Assembly (NCBI GenBank): GCA_963663775.1
Contig: OY760624.1
Span: forward strand, 248,001 to 312,000
Direction: 5' to 3'
Source: G963663775 sp963663775
GTDB lineage: Bacteria > Bacillota > Clostridia > Oscillospirales > Butyricicoccaceae
DNA length: 64,000 bases
Shown here: positions 15,224 through 24,446 of the stretch, piece by piece
Position numbering within the stretch: position 1 is the stretch's first letter
How the letters are laid out: each line of letters starts with the position of its first letter
Program-made: the position numbers and the translations under genes
Notes under the pieces: model-generated
Told to the model about the DNA's origin: nothing
Seen by the model: only the letters and a program-made list of their open reading frames with translations
The model's database searches: none

Positions 15224-15679
15224 TTATGCATCCGTTGCATGCTTTGCTTGCTGCAGGCAGTCCTCTAAACTTCCGTTCACCAATTTTGCGGTGCATCCCA
15301 GCATCAAATTTACCGCCATGCCGAAATTTTCGACTGCAAACCCATTTTCGTCCTTTTCCCCCAATCGCTCCTGCATGGGACGAGTATCTTGCAAATATCC
15401 ATATACCGCCTTGCCTTTGGCACATGCATATCCAATTTCAAAGGCGGTTCCGCTGTCCGGCTCGCTTCCACGAAACGGATTTAAATTTGCCATCACCATA
15501 TCTGCCGTTTCAATGAGCGCGAGGTTGCCCTCAAAAATCTGCTCGGCATTTTCCGCTTCGTTGTCCAGCGGATACAACCCAACAAATCCATATTGCTCGC
15601 ACAACTGCTTCATTTTTGTTCCCCGCTGCACCGCATCCGGTGCAAAAACATCAAATCCCGCCAAATAAATTTTTTTCAT
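15224..15679 (-). CDS. Nucleoside 2-deoxyribosyltransferase
   Basis: Exchanges the base of 2'-deoxynucleosides in salvage. 151 aa from the ATG at 15679, which has AAAGGAAA 7 bases upstream; the 15697 start would precede this site. IYLAGFDVFAPDA at the N-terminus, ADMVMANLNPFRGSEPDSGTAFEIGYACAKGKAVYGY in the middle with the catalytic glutamate in DSGTAFEIGYA. Length and motifs fit the family well. It follows the pgi terminator by about 20 bases and leads a two-gene unit. Confidence 0.88.
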   Translation of the reverse strand: MKKIYLAGFDVFAPDAVQRGTKMKQLCEQYGFVGLYPLDNEAENAEQIFEGNLALIETADMVMANLNPFRGSEPDSGTAFEIGYACAKGKAVYGYLQDTRPMQERLGEKDENGFAVENFGMAVNLMLGCTAKLVNGSLEDCLQQAKHATDA

Positions 15680-15695
15680 TGTAAAATTTCCTTTC

Positions 15696-15732
15696 AAAAA
15701 AGCGGCCGAAGGCTTCCTGCCTCGACCGCTTT
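15696..15732 (-). terminator. Terminator after pgi
   Basis: AAAGCGGTCGA...GGC pairs with GCC...TTCGGCCGCTTT on the minus strand, one bulge, then TTT. It overlaps the start region of the next gene's leader. Confidence 0.8.
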
Positions 15733-15734
15733 GA

Positions 15735-17087
15735 TTATTGGTCCATCAACTTGATGCGCTCCTGCAATTCTTTTTGCGTTTCCTCAAATCCAGGCTTCCC
15801 AAGCAATGCGAACATATTCTTTTTATAGGCTTCCACACCCGGTTGGTCGAATGGATTGACGCCCAATAAGTATCCTGATAATCCACAAGCTTTTTCAAAG
15901 AAATACACCAGCATGCCGAAATGATATTCATCCGCTTGGTCTAGTTCCAACAAAATATTTGGCGTACCCCCATCAATATGGGCAAGCATTGTGCCATGAT
16001 AGGCATGCTCGTTCACATATTGCAGGGATTTTCCTGCCAAATAATTCAGCTCATCAATATTATCGGCATCTTTTTGGATATGAATATTGGCACGCGGTTT
16101 CTTGACCCACAGCACGGTTTCAAACAGATTTCTGGTGCCTTCTTGAATAAACTGCCCAATAGAATGCAAATCCGTTGTGAAATTCGCCGATACCGGGAAA
16201 ATACCCTTACGGTCTTTTCCTTCACTTTCCGCAAACAGCTGCTTGAACCATTCGCCGAACATGGTCAAGGACGACTCATAATTTACGAGCACTTCAATGT
16301 TTTTCCCTTCACGATATAAGCAATTTCGGATTGCCACGTATCGCATACATTCATTCTGCGAAATGTCCGGAATGCTGTATTGGTGCATCGCATCCTCTGC
16401 GCCACGCATGATATGCTCCAGATTAAGCCCTGCCACCGCCATCGGCAGCAATCCCACCGGTGTCAAGACAGAAAATCGACCGCCGATATTATCCGGCACC
16501 GTAAAGGTTTCATAGCCTTCTCGGTCCGCCAAATGCTTCAATGCACCATTGGCCGCATCTGTTGTGGCAAAAATGCGCTCACGTGCACCTTCCACACCAT
16601 ATTTTTTTTCAATATGCTGTTTGAAAATCCGAAAAGCAATGGCAGGTTCCGTTGTTTTGCCAGATTTTGAAATGACGTTGATACAATAATCACGTTCGCC
16701 CAAAATTTCAAAAATATCATTGATATATGTAGAGCTGATATTATTTCCAACAAAATAAACATCAGGTGTATTTTTATTCCGTTTATTGTTGTAATTCTGT
16801 CCCTTAACAAATTCCAATGCCGCACGTGCACCCAGATAAGAGCCACCAATTCCAATGACAATGAGCACTTCGCTCTTTTTTTGAATTTTGACTGCTGCCT
16901 GTTGAATCCTCGCAAATTCCTCCTTATCATACCGCACCGGATAATCTACCCAGCCTAAATAGTCACTTCCTTCAGCATTTTTATTCTTGAGCCAGTTATC
17001 GCACAATATTAGCATGGACTGTAAATTCTGCAACTCTCTTTGCTGAACAAACGAACTCTTGCTGGTAACTTTCAATTGCATTGCCAT
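15735..17087 (-). CDS. pgi: Glucose-6-phosphate isomerase
   Basis: Interconverts glucose-6-phosphate and fructose-6-phosphate in glycolysis. 450 aa from ATG at 17087 (MAMQLKVTSKSS...), normal for the Bacillus-type enzyme; AAGGGG lies upstream. The longer start at 17210 would add 41 residues not shared by the family. Signatures: IGIGGSYLGARAALEF near 88, ISKSGKTTEPA near 137, DNIGGRFSVLTPVGLLP near 199, catalytic Glu region QFIQEGTRNLFET near 305, and the late GVNPFDQPGVEAYKKN with active-site Lys. Between glyA and the deoxyribosyltransferase, each with its own terminator. Confidence 0.93.
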   Translation of the reverse strand: MAMQLKVTSKSSFVQQRELQNLQSMLILCDNWLKNKNAEGSDYLGWVDYPVRYDKEEFARIQQAAVKIQKKSEVLIVIGIGGSYLGARAALEFVKGQNYNNKRNKNTPDVYFVGNNISSTYINDIFEILGERDYCINVISKSGKTTEPAIAFRIFKQHIEKKYGVEGARERIFATTDAANGALKHLADREGYETFTVPDNIGGRFSVLTPVGLLPMAVAGLNLEHIMRGAEDAMHQYSIPDISQNECMRYVAIRNCLYREGKNIEVLVNYESSLTMFGEWFKQLFAESEGKDRKGIFPVSANFTTDLHSIGQFIQEGTRNLFETVLWVKKPRANIHIQKDADNIDELNYLAGKSLQYVNEHAYHGTMLAHIDGGTPNILLELDQADEYHFGMLVYFFEKACGLSGYLLGVNPFDQPGVEAYKKNMFALLGKPGFEETQKELQERIKLMDQ

Positions 17088-17195
17088 ATTGCACACACCC
17101 CTTGCACTTTTTGGGACATATGTCTGTTTATGCCCCACATAATATATTATACCATTTAGAAGTTGCAATGCAAGTCTTTTTTTGTCATACTGCAT

Positions 17196-17235
17196 AAAAA
17201 AACCGACCAAGCGCAGCTTGCGTTTGGTCGGTTTT
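17196..17235 (-). terminator. Terminator after glyA
   Basis: AAAACCGACCAA pairs with TTGGTCGGTTTT around an inner CGCA/TGCG stem; T7 follows on the minus strand. Confidence 0.88.
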
Positions 17236-17237
17236 GA

Positions 17238-18479
17238 TTAATAAATTGGGAATTGTTTGCAGATTTCTGTGACATTTGCACGAATGCTATCCGCTTTATT
17301 TTCAAAATCGGTTGCTGCCTGCCAGACAAATTCTGCAATACGCAGCATTTCCGGTTCTTTGAAGCCACGTGTTGTCACTGCCGGTGTGCCAATACGCACG
17401 CCGCTTGTCACAAACGGGCTTTCCGGGTCATTCGGTACCGCATTTTTGTTGGCGGTGATATACACTTCATCCAGTCGGTGCTGCAATTCCTTACCGGTCA
17501 CACCCAGACCCTGCAAATCCAACAGCATCAAGTGGTTATCCGTACCACCAGAAACCAAATTGAAGCCCAAACGCTTCATTTCATCTGCCAAAACAGCTGC
17601 ATTTACAACAACCTGCTTCTGATATGCCTTAAAGTCCGGCAGCAACGCTTCTCCAAAGCAAACCGCCTTGGATGCTATCACATGCATCAGCGGTCCACCC
17701 TGTGTGCCCGGGAAAATCGCCTTATTGAACTTCTTTGCCAAATCTTCGCTGTTGGTCAAAATAACGCCGCCGCGCGGTCCACGAAGGGTCTTGTGGGTTG
17801 TGGTAGTGACCACATCTGCATACGGCATTGGATTCATATGCAGACCTGCTGCAATCAAGCCTGCGATATGTGCCATATCAACAAACAGATATGCGCCCAC
17901 TTCCTTGGCAATCTCCGCAAAAATATCGAAACGGATTTCGCGCGGATATGCAGAAGCACCTGCAATAATCATCTTCGGCTTTTCTTTTTTCGCCAAGTCC
18001 CGCAGTGCGTCATAATCAATGAAGCCATTGTTATCCACACCGTACGGTACGATGTTGTAGAGCAGACCAGACTGATTGACCGGAGAACCATGGGTCAAGT
18101 GTCCGCCATTGTCCAAGCTCATGCCCAGCACGGTATCTCCCGGTGTGCACAGTGCCTGATAAACCGCCATGTTCGCCTGTGCACCGGAATGCGGCTGCAC
18201 ATTGGCATAGCTTGCACCAAACAGCTTGCAAACACGGTCGATTGCAATGTTTTCCACCACATCTACGCATTCGCATCCGCCGTAATAGCGTTTTCCCGGA
18301 TATCCTTCTGCATATTTATTCGTCAAAACAGAGCCCATCGCCGCCATAACTGCAGGTGAAACGATGTTCTCAGATGCAATCAGCTCAATATTTCTGCACT
18401 GACGCTCATATTCTGCCTGTATCCCCGCACCAATCTCTGGGTCATATCGCTTTACAAATTCCATTGCTTCCAGAACCAT
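17238..18479 (-). CDS. glyA: Serine hydroxymethyltransferase
   Basis: PLP enzyme that makes glycine and 5,10-methylene-THF from serine; 413 aa, normal length. Motifs: IELIASENIVSPAVMAAMGS near 33, YYGGCECVDVVE, NVQPHSGAQAN near 95, DMAHIAGLIAAG near 200, and the PLP-lysine motif VVTTTTHKTLRGPRGG near 223-238. GGAGG ribosome binding site 8 bases before ATG. The leader of about 100 bases shows no clear riboswitch. Opposite it, a long antisense frame (17253-18359) is a shadow. Confidence 0.95.
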   Translation of the reverse strand: MVLEAMEFVKRYDPEIGAGIQAEYERQCRNIELIASENIVSPAVMAAMGSVLTNKYAEGYPGKRYYGGCECVDVVENIAIDRVCKLFGASYANVQPHSGAQANMAVYQALCTPGDTVLGMSLDNGGHLTHGSPVNQSGLLYNIVPYGVDNNGFIDYDALRDLAKKEKPKMIIAGASAYPREIRFDIFAEIAKEVGAYLFVDMAHIAGLIAAGLHMNPMPYADVVTTTTHKTLRGPRGGVILTNSEDLAKKFNKAIFPGTQGGPLMHVIASKAVCFGEALLPDFKAYQKQVVVNAAVLADEMKRLGFNLVSGGTDNHLMLLDLQGLGVTGKELQHRLDEVYITANKNAVPNDPESPFVTSGVRIGTPAVTTRGFKEPEMLRIAEFVWQAATDFENKADSIRANVTEICKQFPIY

Positions 18480-18735
18480 TTATTTACCCTCCGCATTTTT
18501 GATGTGTGTCATGATAGCAACCCATTTACAATTTTCTAGAACCTGTACTAAAATACACCTTATTATTATATTAAAACAAAAATCCAAATGTCTTTCAACC
18601 ACTTTTGCTCACAAATAAATTTAAAAATACGCTTATACTTCTGTTAATTCTGCCAATAGTTTTTTTGTTTTATATGCTTCATGATAACATTAGTTAAGAA
18701 TTATTATCAAATTCCATCATAAAGTGAGGTATTTC

Positions 18736-19374
18736 ATGACCAAAAAAGAGCGTGCCACGCAAATCACCGCCCTTTTGGCGGAAAATTATCCGGATGCCAG
18801 ATGTGCCCTGACGTACACCAAGGATTACGAATTGTTATTTGCCACCCGCCTGTCCGCACAATGCACCGACGTGCGTGTGAACCTGATTACGCCCAGTTTG
18901 TTTCGGCGTTTTCCAGACCTCGAAAGCTTTGCTGCTGCCAATGTCACCGACATCGAAGAGGAAATCAGATCTTGCGGATTTTTCCATACCAAAGCACGGG
19001 ATTTAAAAGGTGCCGCGCAAATGCTGCTGGAAAAGCACAACGGCATCGTCCCCAATACCATGGAGGCTCTGTTGGCACTGCCAGGCATTGGCCGCAAAAC
19101 AGCCAATCTGATTTTAGGGGATATTTATGGACAGCCGGGCATCATTGCGGACACCCACTGCATTCGTCTGTCTGGTCGCCTTGGGTTGGTGCCCGCCGGT
19201 ACCAAAGACCCATTAAAGGTTGAAAAAGAGCTGCGTGCCATTCTGGAACCATCGGAATCGGTCAACTTCTGCCACCGATTGGTGTGGCATGGCAGAGAGG
19301 TCTGCTCTGCACGTTCTCCCAAATGTCAAGCATGCTGCCTGGCAACCTGCTGCCCCTCCTTCCCGCTCGTATAA
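18736..19374 (+). CDS. nth: Endonuclease III
   Basis: DNA glycosylase/AP lyase for oxidised pyrimidines in base excision repair. 212 aa from ATG at 18736 with GTGAGGT upstream. Helix-hairpin-helix LPGIGRKTANLILG near 114 with catalytic Lys, catalytic Asp in ADTHCIRLSGRLGL near 138, and a C-terminal [4Fe-4S] loop of the form C-x6-C-x2-C-x5-C at about 190-206, all present. Divergent from glyA; ends in two tandem hairpins. Confidence 0.92.
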   Translation: MTKKERATQITALLAENYPDARCALTYTKDYELLFATRLSAQCTDVRVNLITPSLFRRFPDLESFAAANVTDIEEEIRSCGFFHTKARDLKGAAQMLLEKHNGIVPNTMEALLALPGIGRKTANLILGDIYGQPGIIADTHCIRLSGRLGLVPAGTKDPLKVEKELRAILEPSESVNFCHRLVWHGREVCSARSPKCQACCLATCCPSFPLV

Positions 19375-19402
19375 TGACAAAAATCGAAATTCAGCATATA
19401 CC

Positions 19403-19468
19403 AAAGGCAGACGTTTACATGACGTCTGCCTTTGTGGTATGGTGCATGAAACTGCACCATGCTTTTTT
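19403..19468 (+). terminator. Two tandem terminators between nth and the ABC-F gene
   Basis: First AAAGGCAGACG/CGTCTGCCTTT (19403-19433), usable both ways; then ATGGTGCA/TGCACCAT (19439-19460) followed by GCTTTTTT on the plus strand. Confidence 0.8.
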
Positions 19469-21068
19469 ATTTTTTCTGTGCTTCTTTGAACTCTAAGAAA
19501 TCATCGTATGTGCCTTCACGATCCAGCACACCGTCTTCCCGAATTTCAATGATGCGGTTTGCAATGGTCTGCATAAACTCATGGTCATGGGATGCAAAGA
19601 GCAAATTGCCCTTGAAGTCAATCATGCCATTGTTGACCGCCGTGATGGATTCCAAATCCAAGTGGTTGGTCGGCTGGTCTACCACCAGCACATTGGAGCC
19701 GAACAGCATCATGCGGGAAAGCATCATGCGCACCTTTTCACCGCCGGAGAGCACATCCACGGGCTTATACACATCGTCACCCGAGAACAGCATGCGACCC
19801 AAAAATCCACGCAGGGTAGATTCCAGTGTATCCTTAGAATATGGCGCAAGCCAATCGAGCATATTTTCTTTATGTCCGTTGAAATATTCAGAATTGTCCT
19901 TCGGAAAATAGGATTGCGAAGTGGACACGCCCCACTTGAAACTGCCTGCATCCGCTTCCATCTCGCCCATCAAAATCTGGAACAGTACGGTTGTTGCCAA
20001 TTCATTCTGCGCAAAAAAGCCGATTTTATCACCTTTTTTCATGATAAAGGAAACATCCTTGAGAATCTGCTCGCCGTCAATCGTTTTGGAAATGCCCTTG
20101 ACCTCCAAAATATCCTTGCCCGCCTCACGGTCCATCGTGAAGCCCACCCAAGGGTAGCGGCGAGAGGATGCCGGCAGCTCTTCCACGCTCAGCTTATCAA
20201 TCAACTTTTTACGGCTGGTTGCCTGTCTGGACTTGGATTTATTCGCAGAGAAACGTTGGATAAAGTTTTGCAGTTCCTTAATCTTATCTTCGTTTTTCTT
20301 ATTTTGGTCTTTAATCATGCGCTGGGTCATCTGGCTTGCTTCATACCAGAATTCATAGTTGCCGACATAAACCTGCACCTTACCAAAATCGATGTCTACA
20401 ATATGCGTGCAGACGTTGTTGAGGAAGTGGCGGTCATGCGATACCACAATGACGGTACCGATGAAATCAAACAGGAAGTCCTCCAGCCAATGAATCGAAT
20501 GCACATCCAAATGGTTGGTCGGTTCGTCCAGCAGAATCAAATCCGGCTTACCAAACAGGGCACGTGCCAACAGCACCTTGACCTTTTCGCTGTCACCCAA
20601 GGTACGCATCGGGCGATATAGAATTTGGTCTGCATCCAGCCCCAAGCCCTCCAGCATTTGCCCCGCTTCGGTGTCCGCATTCCAACCGTCCATTTCTGCA
20701 AATTCAGCTTCCAAGTCGGCCGCACGGTTGCCGTCCTCTTCTGTAAACGGGTCTTTTGCGTAAAGTTCTTCTTTTTCCTTAATAATTTCGTACAGGCGTG
20801 CATTGCCGCCAATAATGGTATCCAGCACGGTGAAATCATCAAACGCAAAATGATCCTGCCGCAAAACCGACATGCGTGTGTTTGGCTGAATGGACACATC
20901 GCCTGTTGTGGATTCCAAATCGCCCGACAAAAGCTTCAAAAAGGTTGACTTTCCTGCACCATTTGCGCCAATGACACCATAGCAGTTACCTGAGGTAAAC
21001 TTGATGTTCACATCGGAAAACAAAGGCTCTCCACTAAAATTCAAGCTGAGATTGGATACAGTAATCAT
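19467..21068 (-). CDS. ABC-F ATPase (YkpA-like)
   Basis: Soluble twin-ATPase protein (533 aa) of the ABC-F family, which binds the ribosome; no membrane domain. Domain 1: GANGAGKSTFLKLL near 35, degenerate signature TLGDSEKVKV, Walker B LILLDEPTNHLD. Linker rich in Lys/Glu, about 240-300. Domain 2: Walker A is replaced by FFAQNELATTVLF, which I recall as usual for YkpA-type proteins; signature LSGGEKVRM is normal; Walker B is VLVVDQPTNHLD, with Gln in place of the catalytic Glu. Role in translation or as a housekeeping factor is likely, resistance unlikely. Single-gene unit. Confidence 0.85.
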   Translation of the reverse strand: MITVSNLSLNFSGEPLFSDVNIKFTSGNCYGVIGANGAGKSTFLKLLSGDLESTTGDVSIQPNTRMSVLRQDHFAFDDFTVLDTIIGGNARLYEIIKEKEELYAKDPFTEEDGNRAADLEAEFAEMDGWNADTEAGQMLEGLGLDADQILYRPMRTLGDSEKVKVLLARALFGKPDLILLDEPTNHLDVHSIHWLEDFLFDFIGTVIVVSHDRHFLNNVCTHIVDIDFGKVQVYVGNYEFWYEASQMTQRMIKDQNKKNEDKIKELQNFIQRFSANKSKSRQATSRKKLIDKLSVEELPASSRRYPWVGFTMDREAGKDILEVKGISKTIDGEQILKDVSFIMKKGDKIGFFAQNELATTVLFQILMGEMEADAGSFKWGVSTSQSYFPKDNSEYFNGHKENMLDWLAPYSKDTLESTLRGFLGRMLFSGDDVYKPVDVLSGGEKVRMMLSRMMLFGSNVLVVDQPTNHLDLESITAVNNGMIDFKGNLLFASHDHEFMQTIANRIIEIREDGVLDREGTYDDFLEFKEAQKK

Positions 21069-21181
21069 GTATATCCTCCTAGTGTAATTTTATAAATTCT
21101 TATTCAGCATAATTATAGCATACTTTCTTTTCAAATGGTGCATTTTTCGAAAAATTATGCGAAAGTTTTTCTGCCCAAGTC

Positions 21182-21210
21182 TTGCAACCACTGTTTTTGT
21201 GGCTTATACT
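21182..21210 (+). promoter_or_regulatory. Promoter of the nitroreductase gene
   Basis: TTGCAA, 17-base spacer, TATACT. Confidence 0.75.
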
Positions 21211-21255
21211 AATGATTAGAAGACTGTCTAACACCTAAAGGAGGATAACAAGCAT

Positions 21256-21777
21256 ATGCGTGAAATCTTAAAAGTGATTAAAGAACGTCGTTCTACTCGT
21301 GCATTTAAGCCGGCACAGCTGCCGATTGAAACCATCCAGCAAATCGTAGAGGCTGGTACCTGGGCACCCAGCGGTATGGGAAAACAAGGCTGGCATTTCA
21401 CCGTGCTGCATTCTGCTGAAAAATCTTTGGCACTTGCCACCGCTGTTGCGGCGGCTGACAATCGTGGTGCAGACTACAATTTTTACGGTGCGCCGACACA
21501 AATCATCATTTCGAACCCGCGTGGGGATGACAATGGTCTGCTGGACGCAGGCGCAGCGGTGCAGAACATTCTGCTCATGGCGCAGGCGCTCGGCGTTGGT
21601 TCTTGCTGGATTAACCAAGTGCGCCACACCTGTGATGACGCTGCTGTGCGTGCGCTGCTGCAGGAATATGGTGTGCCGGAGGACCACGTGGTGACCGCTT
21701 CGGTGGCACTCGGCTATATTGCCAAGGAAACCCCTGCAAAGGAACGCAACGAAGGTCTTGTCACCATCACGGACTAA
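21256..21777 (+). CDS. Nitroreductase family protein (FMN)
   Basis: Cytosolic flavin oxidoreductase, 173 aa, using NAD(P)H; physiological substrate unknown. IKERRSTRAFKPAQLP near residue 9 (FMN phosphate-binding RRSxRxF), AGTWAPSGMGKQGWHF near 33, DAGAAVQNILLMAQALGVGSCWI near 95-118, and ALGYIAKETPAKER at the end. All are typical of the small nitroreductase fold. AAAGGAGG ribosome binding site. Followed by a terminator hairpin and then the sirtuin gene. Confidence 0.88.
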   Translation: MREILKVIKERRSTRAFKPAQLPIETIQQIVEAGTWAPSGMGKQGWHFTVLHSAEKSLALATAVAAADNRGADYNFYGAPTQIIISNPRGDDNGLLDAGAAVQNILLMAQALGVGSCWINQVRHTCDDAAVRALLQEYGVPEDHVVTASVALGYIAKETPAKERNEGLVTITD

Positions 21778-21784
21778 CCTTTTT

Positions 21785-21828
21785 GTGCGGTCATGTTGGC
21801 TGACAGCTGCCGATATGACCGCACGCTT
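21785..21828 (+). terminator. Terminator after the nitroreductase gene
   Basis: GTGCGGTCAT/ATGACCGCAC 10-bp stem with an inner hairpin, then GCTTTT. Confidence 0.75.
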
Positions 21829-21908
21829 TTGCATGAAAAACTTTTTTGCCCACGCAGGGTATGGTTTACTACTCTGCGTGGCATTCTTGCGTAAAGGAGC
21901 GTTTTGCA

Positions 21909-22625
21909 ATGACTGACCAACTCAAAACTCTGCAGGACTGGGTCGACCGCTCTGACAACATTGTCTTTTTCGGTGGGGCGGGCGTATCGACCGAAAGTGG
22001 CATCCCTGACTTTCGGTCGACCGACGGACTCTACCATCAAAATTATAAGTTTCCGCCAGAAACCATTCTCAGTCACACCTTTTTTGTGCAGAACACCGCA
22101 GAATTTTATCGATTTTATCGTGAAAAAATGTTGTTTCTGGACGCAAAACCCAATGCCCTGCACCATAAGCTTGCCCAATGGGAACAGCTAGGAAAACTGC
22201 GTGCCATTATCACCCAGAACATAGACGGCCTGCACCAAGCCGCAGGCAGCCGTGCCGTTTATGAACTGCACGGCTCTGTGCATCGCAATTTCTGCACCCA
22301 TTGTCACAAACCGTTTTCAGTGGAAGCGATTTTGGAGCAGAGCGGTGTCCCAAAATGCCCTTGCGGCGGCATCATCAAGCCAGATGTGGTGCTGTATGAG
22401 GAAAGCCTAAACGGCCAGACGGTGCAGGGCAGTGTTCGTGCCATTCAGCAGGCAGATATGCTCATCATCGGCGGCACTTCCCTCGCGGTTTATCCGGCCG
22501 CAGGTCTGATTCACTATTATCAGGGCAACAAACTGGTGCTGGTCAACAAAACGCCCACCTCCGCTGACGCACACGCCAATCTGGTGCTGCGAGGCGCCAT
22601 TGGCAAACTCTTCGCCCAGCTGTAA
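21909..22625 (+). CDS. cobB: Sir2 family NAD-dependent protein deacylase
   Basis: Removes acyl groups from protein lysines using NAD+. 238 aa from ATG at 21909 (MTDQLKTL...), with AAAGGAG upstream; earlier in-frame ATGs lack a site. Motifs: FFGGAGVSTESGIPDFRS near 20, TQNIDGLHQ near 103, catalytic His in ELHGSVHRNFC near 121, zinc cysteines CTHC and CPC, and GGTSLAVYPAAG near 190. All catalytic residues present. The IS110 element begins about 60 bases after its stop. Confidence 0.93.
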   Translation: MTDQLKTLQDWVDRSDNIVFFGGAGVSTESGIPDFRSTDGLYHQNYKFPPETILSHTFFVQNTAEFYRFYREKMLFLDAKPNALHHKLAQWEQLGKLRAIITQNIDGLHQAAGSRAVYELHGSVHRNFCTHCHKPFSVEAILEQSGVPKCPCGGIIKPDVVLYEESLNGQTVQGSVRAIQQADMLIIGGTSLAVYPAAGLIHYYQGNKLVLVNKTPTSADAHANLVLRGAIGKLFAQL

Positions 22626-22767
22626 CCCCCACCCACGTTTCATTCCAAGGAGCATTCCTGTAAGGGGTAAAAACGGGAATTGCAAAAAAGACAACCTCCG
22701 GTTAGGATTGAGAGGATGAAATCTGGCCAGATGAAATCCAAACTCAAAAACAACGGAGGTCGTCAAA

Positions 22768-24048
22768 ATGAATTTTACCCAGAATGAGAAGATAAGTCAA
22801 GTTACAACAGAAACAATCGTCATCGGTGTGGACATCGGCAGCGAAACGCATTATGCCAGAGCATTTAACTGGCGAGGCGTGGAGCTTGGTCGTGTGTTTC
22901 GTTTCGCAAACAACGGAGAAGGATTTGGACAGTTTCAGGCATGGATCAAAAGCTTATCTGGAGAGACCGCACAGAGCAATATTATGGTAGGCGCAGAGCC
23001 CACAGGACATTACTGGTTTAGCCTGGCGTCATATCTGAGAGATCAAGGTATCAGGCTCGTACTGGTCAATCCATACCACGTCAAGCAATGCAAGGAGCTG
23101 GACGACAATCATCCGAGCAAGACGGACAGCAAAGACCCCAAAACCATCGCCAAGCTGGTCATCGATGGAAGATATCACGTTCCATATATTCCGGAAGGCG
23201 TGTACGCGGAACTGCGTATCGCCATGAACTGCCGTGAGCGAATCGTACGGGAGTTAGTGGCAATCCAGAACCGAATTGAGCGCTGGCTCAAGATTTACTT
23301 TCCTGAATATCACGAGGTATTTGGGGATTTCAAAGCACAGAGCAGCCTGTTGGTGCTGGGCAGTGCCCCATTGCCCGTAGATGTCGTCAAGACAGGAGCA
23401 GAAGGAATCAACCAGCTATGGCGTACAAACAAGCTGCGGGCCGTTGGAATGAAAAGAGCACAGACTCTGTATGAAACGGCAAAACACAGCATGGGCTGCA
23501 CCGAAGGCAGCATCGCTGCTCGCATGGAGATTCGGCTACTTCTGGAGGACTATCATGCCAAGCATACGCAATATGACAGCGTTATGGCTCTTGTAGAAGA
23601 ACTGTGCGAGCAGATTCCGGCGGTTCAGAAGCTGCTCGCCATCAAGGGAATTGGACTACTCACCATCGCTGGTTTCTTTGCCGAGGTTGGAGATTTGGGA
23701 CGTTTTCAGTCTCCAAAACAGATTCAGAAACTGGCTGGATTGGCGATTCGCGAAAACAGCTCCGGTAAACACCGGGGACAAAGCGGGATCAGCAAACGTG
23801 GCAGGCATCGCCTACGGGCACTGCTGTTCCGAGCCATTCTGCCCGTGGTAGCAACAAATCAAGAATTCGGAGAAATCCACGGCTATTACACGAGACGCAA
23901 AGAGAATCCGCTGAAGAAAAAACAATCGCTCATTACGCTATGCTGCAAGTTAATTCGGGTGTTTTTCGCCCTTGCAACTAAAGATGAGGACTATGATCCA
24001 GTACGGTTGCTTGGTGACATCCACCGTCCGGCAGCAATAGCAGCTTAA
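22768..24048 (+). CDS. IS110 family transposase (DEDD recombinase)
   Basis: 426 aa. N-terminal RuvC-like domain: IVIGVDIGSETHYARAF near 18 with first Asp, GAEPTGHYWFSLASYL near 75, and LVNPYHVKQCKELDDNHPSKTDSKDPKTIAKL near 97-125 with the last Asp residues. C-terminal transposase_20 domain: LLAIKGIGLLTIAGFFAEVGDLGRFQSPKQIQKLAGL near 290 and the serine region HRGQSGISKRGRHRLRALLF. Frame intact, GGAGG 8 bases before ATG, so likely active. Enzymes of this family use an element-encoded bridge RNA to choose target and donor DNA. Confidence 0.92.
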   Translation: MNFTQNEKISQVTTETIVIGVDIGSETHYARAFNWRGVELGRVFRFANNGEGFGQFQAWIKSLSGETAQSNIMVGAEPTGHYWFSLASYLRDQGIRLVLVNPYHVKQCKELDDNHPSKTDSKDPKTIAKLVIDGRYHVPYIPEGVYAELRIAMNCRERIVRELVAIQNRIERWLKIYFPEYHEVFGDFKAQSSLLVLGSAPLPVDVVKTGAEGINQLWRTNKLRAVGMKRAQTLYETAKHSMGCTEGSIAARMEIRLLLEDYHAKHTQYDSVMALVEELCEQIPAVQKLLAIKGIGLLTIAGFFAEVGDLGRFQSPKQIQKLAGLAIRENSSGKHRGQSGISKRGRHRLRALLFRAILPVVATNQEFGEIHGYYTRRKENPLKKKQSLITLCCKLIRVFFALATKDEDYDPVRLLGDIHRPAAIAA

Positions 24049-24307
24049 GGGCAATATCACACAATGACCCGTCGGGAGCGTCACAGTTGGGTCGGGTAGC
24101 AAGGCAATCCAAAGACAAAAGAGCAGGTAGTCAGTCAAAATTTCACCATCAGAGCACAGACTCGGTAAAGGAGCATCGCTGACACCCATCTGTGGGCAGG
24201 CAGGACGAAGGAATTTAGGGCAATGACCCTGTTAGACATGGGAGGTTTGCCGCCGCAGGAATAGTGGGTTACCATGGCCAAAATATTGCGAAAACAAGCG
24301 ACGCTTT
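24049..24307 (+). other. Right noncoding end of IS110 element, candidate bridge-RNA region
   Basis: About 260 bases without an ORF but with several hairpins, for example GACCC (24066-24070) with GGGTC (24089-24093), and CACCCA/TGGG around 24183-24197. In the IS1111 group the bridge RNA is known to be encoded at this end. Exact RNA borders and guide loops cannot be read by eye. Confidence 0.45.
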
Positions 24308-24446
24308 GGTTGTCATACCCATTTTTCCTGTTTTGGTGCACTGGATGCAGTGCTGCTTCGCAATCGCTCTTTTGAAATTGGCGTAATTCTATGAAAACAA
24401 GAGATATTTGAAGAAAAACGTATTTTATTATAGGGAGGATTTTAAT

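Larger units (their letters stand above)
22690..24314 (+). mobile_element. IS110-family insertion sequence (IS1111-like), ends approximate
   Basis: One intact transposase gene with a short left flank and a longer noncoding right flank of about 265 bases. A 7-bp inverted pair GACAACC (22690-22696) and GGTTGTC (24308-24314) lies near the two ends, as expected for the subterminal inverted repeats of the IS1111 group. True ends may lie some bases outside these. No terminal inverted repeats or target duplication are expected for this family. Located between the sirtuin gene and a Cys-rich small gene. Confidence 0.7.

Noticed and set aside
17253..18359. 368-codon open frame on the plus strand
   Set aside because: Antisense shadow of glyA without a start signal.
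18480..18735. Possible riboswitch in the glyA leader
   Set aside because: No recognisable THF, glycine or SAM motif and no leader terminator.
19581..20621. 346-codon open frame on the plus strand
   Set aside because: Antisense shadow of the ABC-F gene.
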